A stretch of 9,185 nucleotides of DNA from Dehalococcoidia bacterium (GTDB lineage Bacteria > Chloroflexota > Dehalococcoidia > Dehalococcoidales > E44-bin46). Below the pieces are notes generated by a model, which worked only from the letters and a program-made list of their open reading frames with translations, was not told the DNA's origin and made no database searches. The stretch's first letter is position 1. Every line of letters begins with the position of its first letter. Shown here one piece after another: positions 1 to 5,886 of the stretch. The stretch covers positions 1-9,185 of the forward strand of contig SOKA01000053.1 in assembly GCA_004376105.1 (NCBI GenBank), given 5' to 3'. Position numbers and translations under genes: made by a program.

Positions 1-2
1 AT

Positions 3-224
3 TGCTGTTCCAAGACCCCAGATTTTATTACTGGTAAGTTTCCTATTTTAGAGAGCATATTTCGCCTTTTCCTGGCTAATGGTAACCAACCCCTTGATTT
101 GGAGGAACTGGGGAAGCAGTTAAATGAGTGGCGTGGTGGAGATAGCTCCCGTACATCGGCTGAGGTCTTGTCTCGCCTTCTTGAAAGTGACCGATACTAT
201 GGTCTGAGGCAGGCCCCAAGCTAA
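3..224 (+). CDS. 3' end of an unrecognised protein (N-terminus outside window)
   Basis: An open frame enters from the left edge and ends at TAA 222-224, giving 73 visible residues. The visible part begins CCSKTPDFITGKFPILESIF, with two adjacent cysteines that could be the end of a zinc-binding knuckle. It continues with LDLEELGKQLNEWRGG and SAEVLSRLLESDRYYGL, which reads as amphipathic helices of a small helical or winged-helix-like module. I do not recognise the family and assign no function. Its stop overlaps the stop of the convergent acylphosphatase gene. The frame looks coding because it is uninterrupted and its composition is protein-like, but the start and total length are unknown. Confidence 0.6.
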   Translation, partial: CCSKTPDFITGKFPILESIFRLFLANGNQPLDLEELGKQLNEWRGGDSSRTSAEVLSRLLESDRYYGLRQAPS

Positions 225-505
225 TACCTTGTACTGAAGCGGGGGTAATTTCCAGTATATTCTGACCAGTTAGTTACTACTTTGGTTATTTTTGCTGCCG
301 GCGGTCCCACCTTAAGGTAGCTGATTAGCGTTTCTAATTGCTTTCTTTCCCCCTCAGCGTTTACCTCCACTGCTTCTACATCTGGAAGGTTGCGTACATA
401 GCCGGTTAAGCCTAGCTCTCTAGCCCGTCTGGAGGTGAAGTCACGGAAGAAGACGCCTTGAACAGACCCAAATACTATTACCCGAACCGAGGCTAAGTCA
501 GTCAT
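221..505 (-). CDS. acyP: Acylphosphatase
   Basis: A small cytosolic enzyme that hydrolyses the carboxyl-phosphate bond of acyl phosphates. The 94-residue length matches the family (about 90-100). The signature is present: VFGSVQGVFFRDF holds the phosphate-binding loop and the catalytic Arg (Arg21), and GLTGYVRNLPD holds the catalytic Asn (Asn39), followed by the usual VEVNAEGE strand. The start is ATG at 503-505, 11 bases after the radical SAM stop. The Shine-Dalgarno is weak (AAGG about 14 bases upstream), so translation may be coupled to the preceding gene. It is the last gene of the rnc operon and its TAG lies inside the stop of the convergent upstream gene. The family is certain; the physiological substrate cannot be told. 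Confidence 0.93.
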   Translation of the reverse strand: MTDLASVRVIVFGSVQGVFFRDFTSRRARELGLTGYVRNLPDVEAVEVNAEGERKQLETLISYLKVGPPAAKITKVVTNWSEYTGNYPRFSTRY

Positions 506-516
506 TAGTTGTCACT

Positions 517-1452
517 TTACCTTGGGATGAGCCTTAATGGGAGCGGGAAGTTATATTTATCCAGCCTGTCTAGACCTTGCTGGTGAGCCAGGTCAATAGC
601 TTCATGGAACTCCTGTTTATTTACAGGGCGCGCTAGTTGCGGTATATCAAAGGCGTTATGGCAGGGGTGATACTGAGCCATAATGTTTAAGTAGGTATTG
701 GTGGAGACCTCTTGGGCGAGAAAACTTACTATCTCTTCGGTCCCAGCTAACCTATTAGGCAATACTAAGTGACGCACCAGAAGACCACGTTGAGCTACAC
801 CCTGCTCATCTATCTGAAGGTCACCTACCTGGCGATGCATTTCCTTGATGGCTGCTTTATTTACCTTAGGGTAGTCTTTTATCCCCGATAGTTGCTCGGC
901 AATTTTACCATTGGAATACTTCATATCAGGCATATAGATGTCAATAATCCCGTCTAGCAGCTCCAGGGTTTCCACGCAATCATAACCACCGGTGTTATAT
1001 ACCACGGGTAGATAGAGACCCATACTCACTGCTAGCTCCAGAGCGTCTAGGATATAAGGCACTACATGGGTTGGGCTTACTAGGTTTATGTTGTGGCAGC
1101 CCTTTGCCTGAAGGGAGAGCATCATCTTTGCCAGTTCTTCCTTGTTAACAGCACTGCCTTCACCTAGCTGGCTTATTGTGTAGTTTTGGCAGAAGACGCA
1201 TCGTAGATTACAGTAGGCGAAAAAGATAGTTCCTGAGCCATGCCTACCTACTAGGGGTGCCTCTTCCCCGAAGTGAGGACCATAGCTGGAAATTACGACT
1301 TGGCTTGTAATGTGGCACTTCCCGCTTTCACCAGCCAGGCGGTTAACACCACAATAACGAGGGCATAAGTGGCACTCTTCCAGTATTGATTTGGCTTTCT
1401 CAACCCTAGCCTTTAACTCTCCTGTCCTGTAAAGCTGTTGATAAGCGGCTAT
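517..1452 (-). CDS. PflX-like radical SAM protein, probable ATA start
   Basis: A radical SAM iron-sulfur protein resembling the uncharacterised pyruvate formate-lyase-activase homologues (PflX, COG1313). Read from ATA at 1450-1452 it has 311 residues, a normal length for the family. An N-terminal cysteine set, CHLCPRYCGVNRLAGESGKC (Cys27, 30, 34, 46), precedes GSGTIFFAYCNLRCVFCQNY, where Cys81, Cys85 and Cys88 form the CxxxCxxC that binds the SAM cluster. Further family-like stretches are CHNINLVSPTHVVP, DIYMPDMKYS and a C-terminal MAQYHPCHNA. There is no ATG, GTG or TTG in frame before residue 110, which lies past all the cluster cysteines. The frame is open back to a stop at 1492-1494. ATA is chosen because the homology begins there (AAYQQLYRTGELK) and GGAG lies eight bases upstream, next to the stop of the 47-residue gene. 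A point error or mutation of ATG is the main alternative. The target protein is unknown. Confidence 0.85.
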   Translation of the reverse strand: MAAYQQLYRTGELKARVEKAKSILEECHLCPRYCGVNRLAGESGKCHITSQVVISSYGPHFGEEAPLVGRHGSGTIFFAYCNLRCVFCQNYTISQLGEGSAVNKEELAKMMLSLQAKGCHNINLVSPTHVVPYILDALELAVSMGLYLPVVYNTGGYDCVETLELLDGIIDIYMPDMKYSNGKIAEQLSGIKDYPKVNKAAIKEMHRQVGDLQIDEQGVAQRGLLVRHLVLPNRLAGTEEIVSFLAQEVSTNTYLNIMAQYHPCHNAFDIPQLARPVNKQEFHEAIDLAHQQGLDRLDKYNFPLPLRLIPR

Positions 1453-1457
1453 CTCTC

Positions 1458-1601
1458 TTACTCCTCTGTCTTTTGTTCCTTCTTTCCCTTTTTAATTACT
1501 TCCACCGTTGTTGAGGGTGGTAATATGGTATCAGCCGATATTTTCTTGGTATCCTTTTTGGGTTTCTTTGGTTCTCTATGTCTGTAATCTCGTCTCCCCA
1601 T
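1458..1601 (-). CDS. Small basic protein of 47 residues, unknown function
   Basis: A short frame with ATG at 1599-1601 and TAA at 1458-1460 lies between rnc and the radical SAM gene. It has a good Shine-Dalgarno (AGAGGTG, about six bases before the ATG). The product begins MGRRDYRHREPKKPKKDTKK, has a Pro/Thr-rich middle (ILPPSTTVEV) and ends in a charged tail (IKKGKKEQKTEE). It is strongly basic, has no cysteines and no membrane segment, and is probably largely disordered. That would suit an RNA- or ribosome-associated peptide, but this is only inference. I do not recognise the family. The ribosome-binding site, tight packing (63 bases after rnc, 5 before the next start) and uninterrupted frame support a real gene. 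Confidence 0.6.
   Translation of the reverse strand: MGRRDYRHREPKKPKKDTKKISADTILPPSTTVEVIKKGKKEQKTEE
1461..1464 (-). promoter_or_regulatory. Shine-Dalgarno deciding the radical SAM start
   Basis: On the minus strand GGAG (within GAGGAG) forms the last codons of the 47-residue gene. It sits eight bases before ATA at 1450-1452, with the upstream stop TAA between them. This is ideal spacing for initiation at the ATA and suggests translational coupling. Confidence 0.6.
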
Positions 1602-1664
1602 AGTAACACCTCTATTTGAGTATTGGGCTGGAGGTATTTCTAATTGAAGTTTAGCAAAGGGAGG

Positions 1665-2366
1665 TTATCGTGTAAAGTTGGTTGAAAGGCTTTCAAGCGC
1701 TGAGCGAGCAGCTTCAGTCTCTGCCTCTTTCTTACTTTTACCTGACCCCTTGCCCAGTACAGCGTCACCGGCTCGTACCTCAACTGTGAACCTCCTATCA
1801 TGGTCTGGTCCCTTTGTGTCTATTACATAATAGACAGGCGTCTGCTGCTCCCTGGCTTGGACAAGTTCCTGAAGTTGTGATTTATAATTAGCTTCTGCGC
1901 CCTGACTAACTACTTTCTGTAGTTCTTTATTAAATAACCTTAGGATAAAATTCTTGGCAGTAGCCGCGCCCTGGTCAAGGAAAATAGCAGCTATTACTGC
2001 TTCTAAGGCTCCAGCTAGGTTAACTGGCTTGTGCCGTCCACCACTTGCCTCTTCACCCTTTCCCAGATAGAGGTAATCACCAAGTCTGATGGCTCTTGCT
2101 ATGTGGGCTAGGGTATCTCGACGAACCAGGGCAGCACGGAGTTTGGTCATCTCACCTTCAGTGAAGGAAGGAAGGTCTTGATATAGCTTTTCAGCAACTA
2201 CCGAGTCTAAAACGGCGTCACCCAAAAATTCAAGCCGCTCATTAGAGGTTGGGGCAAAGCTAGGGTTCTCGTTAATATAAGAGCTATGAATCAGGGCTTG
2301 CTCTAGCCGAGAAGGGTCTTTAAAGGAAACGCCTAGAATTTCTTGCAGAACAGCTAAATCAGCCAA
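1665..2366 (-). CDS. rnc: Ribonuclease III
   Basis: A double-strand-specific endoribonuclease that matures rRNA precursors and cleaves structured mRNAs. At 233 residues it has normal length. The catalytic domain carries the signature NERLEFLGDAVL (residues 42-53, with Glu43, Glu46, Asp50) and TEGEMTKLRAALVRRDTLA. A C-terminal double-stranded-RNA-binding domain spans about residues 158-227 (NYKSQLQELVQ to GKSKKEAETEAARSAL). The start is TTG at 2364-2366, with GGAAG seven bases upstream; no better start is near. One oddity is that the second metal-site motif reads LAGALEAVIAA, so Gly119 stands where E. coli RNase III has Asp114, while Glu122 (E. coli Glu117) is kept. It is the first gene of the minus-strand operon and has its own promoter at 2402-2430. 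Confidence 0.95.
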   Translation of the reverse strand: MADLAVLQEILGVSFKDPSRLEQALIHSSYINENPSFAPTSNERLEFLGDAVLDSVVAEKLYQDLPSFTEGEMTKLRAALVRRDTLAHIARAIRLGDYLYLGKGEEASGGRHKPVNLAGALEAVIAAIFLDQGAATAKNFILRLFNKELQKVVSQGAEANYKSQLQELVQAREQQTPVYYVIDTKGPDHDRRFTVEVRAGDAVLGKGSGKSKKEAETEAARSALESLSTNFTR

Positions 2367-2401
2367 AGCTATGCTTCCTTTCCTAAATAGCTTAGCAGTT
2401 C

Positions 2402-2430
2402 AGCATAAACAGTCAAGCCTGCTCTGTCAA
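2402..2430 (-). promoter_or_regulatory. rnc operon promoter
   Basis: On the minus strand a perfect -35 TTGACA (2425-2430), 17 bases of spacer and -10 TATGCT (2402-2407) place transcription start near 2395, about 30 bases before the rnc TTG start. Its -35 lies only eight bases from the -35 of the divergent tRNA-Gln promoter. Confidence 0.65.
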
Positions 2431-2438
2431 ATGTGCTA

Positions 2439-2467
2439 TTGCTGTAGGCACAGCTACGTGCTATAAT
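2439..2467 (+). promoter_or_regulatory. tRNA-Gln promoter with embedded inverted repeat
   Basis: -35 TTGCTG (2439-2444), a 17-base spacer and an extended -10 TGCTATAAT (TATAAT at 2462-2467) predict a start near 2474, a few bases before the tRNA. The spacer holds most of an inverted repeat, GCTGT (2441-2445) and ACAGC (2450-2454). GTGCTA occurs as a direct repeat at 2433 and 2458. Confidence 0.7.
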
Positions 2468-2478
2468 TTTAACTATAC

Positions 2479-2549
2479 TGGGGAATAGTCTAGTGGTAGG
2501 ACAGCGGACTCTGGATCCGCCAGGGAAGGTTCGAATCCTTCTTCCCCAG
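2479..2549 (+). tRNA. tRNA-Gln(CTG)
   Basis: The acceptor stem TGGGGAA pairs with TTCCCCA (2542-2548), followed by discriminator G. The D stem is GTCT/GGAC. The anticodon stem GCGGA/TCCGC encloses loop CTCTGGA, giving anticodon CTG, which reads CAG. The T arm is GAAGG-TTCGAAT-CCTTC. CCA is not encoded. The gene ends immediately before the stop codon of the convergent metallo-beta-lactamase gene. Confidence 0.95.
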
Positions 2550-3908
2550 CTAAAGCGGATATTCCATTCCATTCTGTGGACAGACTACTTCAATTTTCAG
2601 GTCCCTGATATATGTGGCTAGCAATTTGGGCCTCTCGGTATGGACAGGGTATAACTTTCCTGGATTTATTTCCCTTATAGCCCATTTCAATTCATCAGGA
2701 TTTATGTGGCCGGAGGCATGTACCTGATAAAGGGGTAGGCCACAGATTTCCAGCCAATTGAGAAGCTTGTTGTAGTCAATCTCCATCTCCTCATTGAAAG
2801 GTTCACTCTGTGAGAGGATATAGACGCTTCCAGGTTCAGGTTGAACCTCAACCATCTCGTTCATGTCAAAGAACGATGCCGCCAGGAGAAGCTCATCTTG
2901 ATGTGCGTTGACATAGTAAGAGTCAACAATCTTGTCCGGGTAGTGCTGTTTCAGAGTTTTCTCCCACTCATATTGTCTCTTCTTCTCCCTCTGAAATATG
3001 AGGACATTGGGGTCTTCTAGCCCAAACAGATTGAGGTGTTTGTCACCCTGGAGGTTGTGAATCATCCAGGCCTGTTTGGTGGACACCGTCAATTGTCGGC
3101 CATTGGTCTTGGCTGCTTGCCAGAATGTTGTCAGCCTATCTATATCATTGAGGTAGAAGCCAGCTAAGGCAAGCCTCCGAGTGGTTGATACTATGTGTCT
3201 TATTTTTTCTTCTACTTCGCTCTCGCTGACCATCTTGGCATCGACAATATTGGTTGCCTCAGTAATCAATACATCTGGATGAGCCTGCTTTGCCTTGTGT
3301 ATGAACTCCATACTCATAGTAGCTTTAGGTCCATGCAACCTGAAATCCCCTGTGTAGGCGATTACTCCGTTTGACGTGTAGATGATAAACCCATAGGCCC
3401 CGGGAACCGAATGATCCACATGGATTGGCTCCAGTTTTATCGAGCCTATATTTAATACGTCTCCAGTCCTGAAAGTCTGAAACTTTTTGAATACCTGCTG
3501 GCCTTGGTTTGAAGTGAGATTAGCTATTTTATACTCGGCACGCTGGCCTGCACTGGCTAACTCTTTGGCTACTATCATGGTCTTCGTAGTCTCACCACAG
3601 AATATAGGCACCGAGTTTTTCACATACCGAATGTAGTCCCAGTGGTCAGCATGGGGGTGGCTGAGCACTATGGCATCTATGGATGGCTCAGCATCGTCCT
3701 TTTTATACAGCCCCCTTATTTTGGGTAGTATCCCAAGATAAATGAGGTGCTTTTCTTCCCGTGGGCTTAAGTAGGGCTCATCATAGAATTGCCTTTCCCG
3801 GCCAAAGTTCTTACCGAAATCTAAGAAGATAGATGTACTCCCATCCCTAAGCAATATCTTGTTACCCCCGATCTCACCTGTGCCTCCATAGAATGTCAGT
3901 GATGTCAT
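2550..3908 (-). CDS. RNase J-like metallo-beta-lactamase-fold hydrolase
   Basis: A 452-residue metallo-beta-lactamase-fold protein of the RNA-processing (RNase J / RMMBL) type. The start of the fold is seen in FYGGTGEIGGNKILL and LDFG. The metal-binding motif LSHPHADH occupies residues 82-89 (His84, His86, Asp88, His89). Further ligands are probably His166 in HVDHSVPGAYGF and Asp188 in YTGDFRLHG. The C-terminus has the RNase J-type motif HASGHINPDELKWA (His401) and LYPVHTERP (His423). It is shorter than RNase J (about 550 residues) and lacks that family's C-terminal dimerisation domain, so the substrate is uncertain. RNA is likely, but another phosphodiester is possible. Start ATG 3906-3908 has AAGGTG just upstream. 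A probable extended -10 promoter lies at 3956-3965. Confidence 0.85.
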   Translation of the reverse strand: MTSLTFYGGTGEIGGNKILLRDGSTSIFLDFGKNFGRERQFYDEPYLSPREEKHLIYLGILPKIRGLYKKDDAEPSIDAIVLSHPHADHWDYIRYVKNSVPIFCGETTKTMIVAKELASAGQRAEYKIANLTSNQGQQVFKKFQTFRTGDVLNIGSIKLEPIHVDHSVPGAYGFIIYTSNGVIAYTGDFRLHGPKATMSMEFIHKAKQAHPDVLITEATNIVDAKMVSESEVEEKIRHIVSTTRRLALAGFYLNDIDRLTTFWQAAKTNGRQLTVSTKQAWMIHNLQGDKHLNLFGLEDPNVLIFQREKKRQYEWEKTLKQHYPDKIVDSYYVNAHQDELLLAASFFDMNEMVEVQPEPGSVYILSQSEPFNEEMEIDYNKLLNWLEICGLPLYQVHASGHINPDELKWAIREINPGKLYPVHTERPKLLATYIRDLKIEVVCPQNGMEYPL

Positions 3909-3955
3909 ATCACACCTTCTTTCATTAGTCGTCTGAAAGTGGGGAAGTGGAGCTT

Positions 3956-3965
3956 ACTATAGCAC
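3956..3965 (-). promoter_or_regulatory. Extended -10 promoter of the metallo-beta-lactamase gene
   Basis: On the minus strand GTGCTATAGT holds -10 TATAGT (3956-3961) preceded by TGC, an extended -10. No convincing -35 is seen at 17-18 bases. The start would be near 3949, leaving a 40-base leader. The rest of 3909-4057 holds no gene that I can support. Confidence 0.45.
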
Positions 3966-4057
3966 TATTTGTCCTTTATTTTACCTCCGCTCGCTTATCT
4001 TTGCATCTTTCCTCAACAGAGGCTCTTCCTTTTTATTTCTATTTGCCTGTGGCGGCA

Positions 4058-4086
4058 TTGCTAGTCACCTAAGTCAGTGCTATAAT
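4058..4086 (+). promoter_or_regulatory. Promoter of the GYD-domain gene
   Basis: -35 TTGCTA (4058-4063), 17-base spacer and extended -10 GTGCTATAAT (TATAAT at 4081-4086). The predicted start is near 4093, leaving a leader of about 128 bases before the ATG at 4221. Confidence 0.65.
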
Positions 4087-4092
4087 TGGACA

Positions 4093-4220
4093 AGCCAAAG
4101 CGGATTAGGCGAACCCAGAGTTTGTCTATATGGCTGTTTGGCATCATTTTGAGCTTGGTTAATCACTACGTTGGCTACAGGGTGGTGCGCTGGCAAATTT
4201 TTGGAAAGGAGGATAGCTCT
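4093..4220 (+). other. Long 5' leader of the GYD-domain gene
   Basis: The inferred untranslated leader contains GCCAAA (4094-4099) complementary to TTTGGC (4137-4142). It also contains CACTAC (4164-4169) complementary, with one G-T pair, to GTGGTG (4182-4187) upstream of the ribosome-binding site. No known riboswitch is recognised. Confidence 0.3.
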
Positions 4221-4514
4221 ATGGCGACCTACATTATGTTGATGAAATTGACAGACCAGGGGATCAAGGACGTCAAGAACGCACCCCAGCGGATTGAACA
4301 AGGCAGCAAAACCGCTGAAGCGATGGGAGGCAAGGCGATAGGCTTCTACGCAGTCATGGGGGAATACGACTATGTGGCCATCGGTGAATTTCCCAGTGAT
4401 GAAGCCATGATGACTTTCCTCCTCAGGTTAGGCTCCCTCGGGAGCGTAAAGACGACGACGCTCAAGGCGTTCACGAAGGAAGAGTTTGCAGCGCTGGTTA
4501 AGAGGTTGCCTTAG
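4221..4514 (+). CDS. GYD-domain protein
   Basis: A 97-residue protein of the GYD-domain family, small dimeric alpha/beta-barrel-like proteins of unknown function. The diagnostic stretches are MATYIMLMKLTDQGIKDVKN at the N-terminus, AMGGKAIGFYAVMGEYDYVA in the centre and LRLGSLGSVKTTTLKAFTKE near the end. The start at ATG 4221 is preferred over a TTG at 4086 in the same frame. ATG 4221 has a strong Shine-Dalgarno (AAAGGAGG, eight bases upstream) and the family begins there, whereas the TTG overlaps the -10 box. It appears monocistronic, between its own promoter and tRNA-Glu. No catalytic residues can be assigned. Confidence 0.9.
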   Translation: MATYIMLMKLTDQGIKDVKNAPQRIEQGSKTAEAMGGKAIGFYAVMGEYDYVAIGEFPSDEAMMTFLLRLGSLGSVKTTTLKAFTKEEFAALVKRLP

Positions 4515-4544
4515 CCTTATCGGCGAGGGCAACGAATGGCTCTC

Positions 4545-4573
4545 TTGAAGTGACTGTGACCAGATGCTAGTGT
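4545..4573 (+). promoter_or_regulatory. Possible tRNA-Glu promoter
   Basis: TTGAAG (4545-4550), a 17-base spacer and TGC-TAGTGT (4568-4573) resemble a weak extended -10 promoter starting near 4580, about 40 bases before tRNA-Glu. The -10 match is poor, so read-through from the GYD gene is an equal alternative. Confidence 0.3.
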
Positions 4574-4618
4574 GCCATCCTGTGAGCAAAGAGCAAGTAA
4601 ATTAAAAAACTTTTTAGT

Positions 4619-4695
4619 GGCGCATTCGTCTAGGGGTTTAGGACACCTCCCTCTCAAGGAGGAGATCACCGGTTCGAATCCGGTATGCGCTACCA
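4619..4695 (+). tRNA. tRNA-Glu(CTC)
   Basis: Acceptor GGCGCAT pairs with ATGCGCT (4685-4691; first pair G-T), then discriminator A and an encoded CCA (4693-4695). The D stem is GTCT/GGAC. Anticodon stem CCTCC/GGAGG encloses CTCTCAA, giving anticodon CTC (reads GAG). The T arm is ACCGG-TTCGAAT-CCGGT. Confidence 0.95.
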
Positions 4696-4709
4696 ACTGG
4701 ATTTAGATG

Positions 4710-4734
4710 GCACAGCTATAGTCTGTGCTTCTTT
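4710..4734 (+). terminator. Probable terminator after tRNA-Glu
   Basis: A perfect 6-bp stem, GCACAG (4710-4715) with CTGTGC (4723-4728), has a 7-base loop and is followed by TTCTTT. The stem is short and the T-run is broken by one C, so the call is moderate. Confidence 0.45.
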
Positions 4735-4794
4735 GCCTGAAAAACTTATCTCAGAAATTGATTAGGCAGCCCGGTTTCAAACGGTTGATGAGTA

Positions 4795-4822
4795 TTGCCA
4801 GACAAGTTAGACTTACTTTAAT
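4795..4822 (+). promoter_or_regulatory. Promoter of the nitrilase-family gene
   Basis: -35 TTGCCA (4795-4800), 16-base spacer and -10 TTTAAT (4817-4822), each matching five of six consensus bases. The start would be near 4829, about 59 bases before the ATG. Confidence 0.55.
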
Positions 4823-4887
4823 TTGTCGATGCCGTTTGCCTAGAGAGTACAGAATGGCGATAGTTTTGTATTAGTTAAGGAGGCTCT

Positions 4888-5736
4888 ATGTCAAACAAGA
4901 TAAAGATTGCTGCTGTTCAGATGGAGCCCAAGCTAATGAAAATCAGGGAGAATCTGGAAAGTATTTTGAACGCAGTTAGAAAAGCCACGGATAACCAGGC
5001 TAACCTGATAGTATTTCCAGAGTGTAGCCTGACCGGTTATATCTTTTCCAGTCGCCAAGAGGCGCTGCCTTTTGCCGAAACAATACCCGGGCTCAGTACC
5101 GAAAAACTCATTTCCCTCTGCCAGGAGCTCAAAGTCTATGTTATCCTTGGCCTTCTGGAAAAGGAGGGCGATAGATTATTCAACGCTGCGGCGTTTGTTG
5201 GGCCTCAGGGACTTATCGCGGGATATAGAAAGAATCATCTTCCCTTTTTGGGAGTTGACCGCTTCGTGGACATTGGTGATAGGCCTTTCCAGGTACATCA
5301 GACCCCCATAGGTAATATAGGCCTGCACATCTGCTATGATATTGCCTTTCCTGAGAGCTCAAGGGTTATGACCTTACTGGGAGCGGATATATTAGTCTTG
5401 CCCACCAACTTCCCTCAGGGCCGTGGGGAAAAGTACAGTCATGTCGTTAGTGCCAGGGCCTTTGAGAATAGAGTTCACGTGGTATCAACGAACCGTGTTG
5501 GCAGTGAGAGAGGCTACTCATTTGCTGGGCTGAGTGAAATCGTTGATGCCTCTGGGGAAATCCTAAGCTTTGCCAGTCCTGATAAAGAAGAAATCATATA
5601 TGGTGAGGTCAGTCTAGACTCAGCGCGACAAAAACATCAAACCTTTATACCTGGCGAGTGGGAGCTAGATTGCATAAAGGACCGTCGTCCAGAGCTATAT
5701 AATGTGATTACCAAACCCAACTTGGATAGGATTTAG
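4888..5736 (+). CDS. Carbon-nitrogen hydrolase (nitrilase superfamily)
   Basis: A cytosolic amidase-type hydrolase of 282 residues, a typical single-domain length. The Glu-Lys-Cys triad is complete: Glu45 in IVFPECSLTGY, Lys115 in GYRKNHLPF and Cys149 in LHICYDIAFPES. After the cysteine come the family strand ADILVLPTNFPQG and the segment ARAFENRVHVVSTNRVG, which typically shapes the substrate pocket. The start is ATG 4888 behind TAAGGAGG, a near-perfect ribosome-binding site seven bases away. It has its own promoter and no operon partner, so context gives no clue to substrate. It could be an N-carbamoyl-amino-acid hydrolase, an omega-amidase or another aliphatic amidase, and I would not choose. 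Fusion to an N-acyltransferase or glutamine-dependent synthetase, known for other branches, is absent. Confidence 0.92.
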   Translation: MSNKIKIAAVQMEPKLMKIRENLESILNAVRKATDNQANLIVFPECSLTGYIFSSRQEALPFAETIPGLSTEKLISLCQELKVYVILGLLEKEGDRLFNAAAFVGPQGLIAGYRKNHLPFLGVDRFVDIGDRPFQVHQTPIGNIGLHICYDIAFPESSRVMTLLGADILVLPTNFPQGRGEKYSHVVSARAFENRVHVVSTNRVGSERGYSFAGLSEIVDASGEILSFASPDKEEIIYGEVSLDSARQKHQTFIPGEWELDCIKDRRPELYNVITKPNLDRI

Positions 5737-5847
5737 AGCCTTCGAGTGCTCTCTGATAACTTGGCCAATTATGGGCACCTGAGGAAGTCTTTGTTTACAA
5801 TCTGAGCCGACGAGAAGGTTACAATTTTTAATGGCTAACTTGTAGGC

Positions 5848-5876
5848 TTGACTTTTTCATCACCCATTTTTATAAT
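5848..5876 (+). promoter_or_regulatory. Main promoter of the tRNA-Thr/tuf cluster
   Basis: TTGACT (5848-5853), 17-base spacer and perfect TATAAT (5871-5876) make this the strongest plus-strand promoter in the window. Its start near 5883 would give a precursor with a tRNA leader of about 36 bases. The stretch 5737-5847 holds no gene and no clear terminator. Confidence 0.75.
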
Positions 5877-5886
5877 ATTCAGCTAG

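Noticed and set aside
517..1125. Radical SAM protein starting at ATG 1125
   Set aside because: This start removes all cluster-binding cysteines, although the upstream frame encodes them intact.
2369..2572. Minus-strand open frame of 67 codons opposite tRNA-Gln
   Set aside because: It is the antisense of the tRNA and the rnc promoter region; the translation has no family character.
4086..4220. 45-codon N-terminal extension of the GYD protein from TTG 4086
   Set aside because: The TTG overlaps the -10 box, has no ribosome-binding site, and the family starts at ATG 4221, which has a strong one.
5072..5311. Plus-strand frame of 79 codons inside the nitrilase gene
   Set aside because: It lies in another frame of a clearly coding gene, with no independent evidence.
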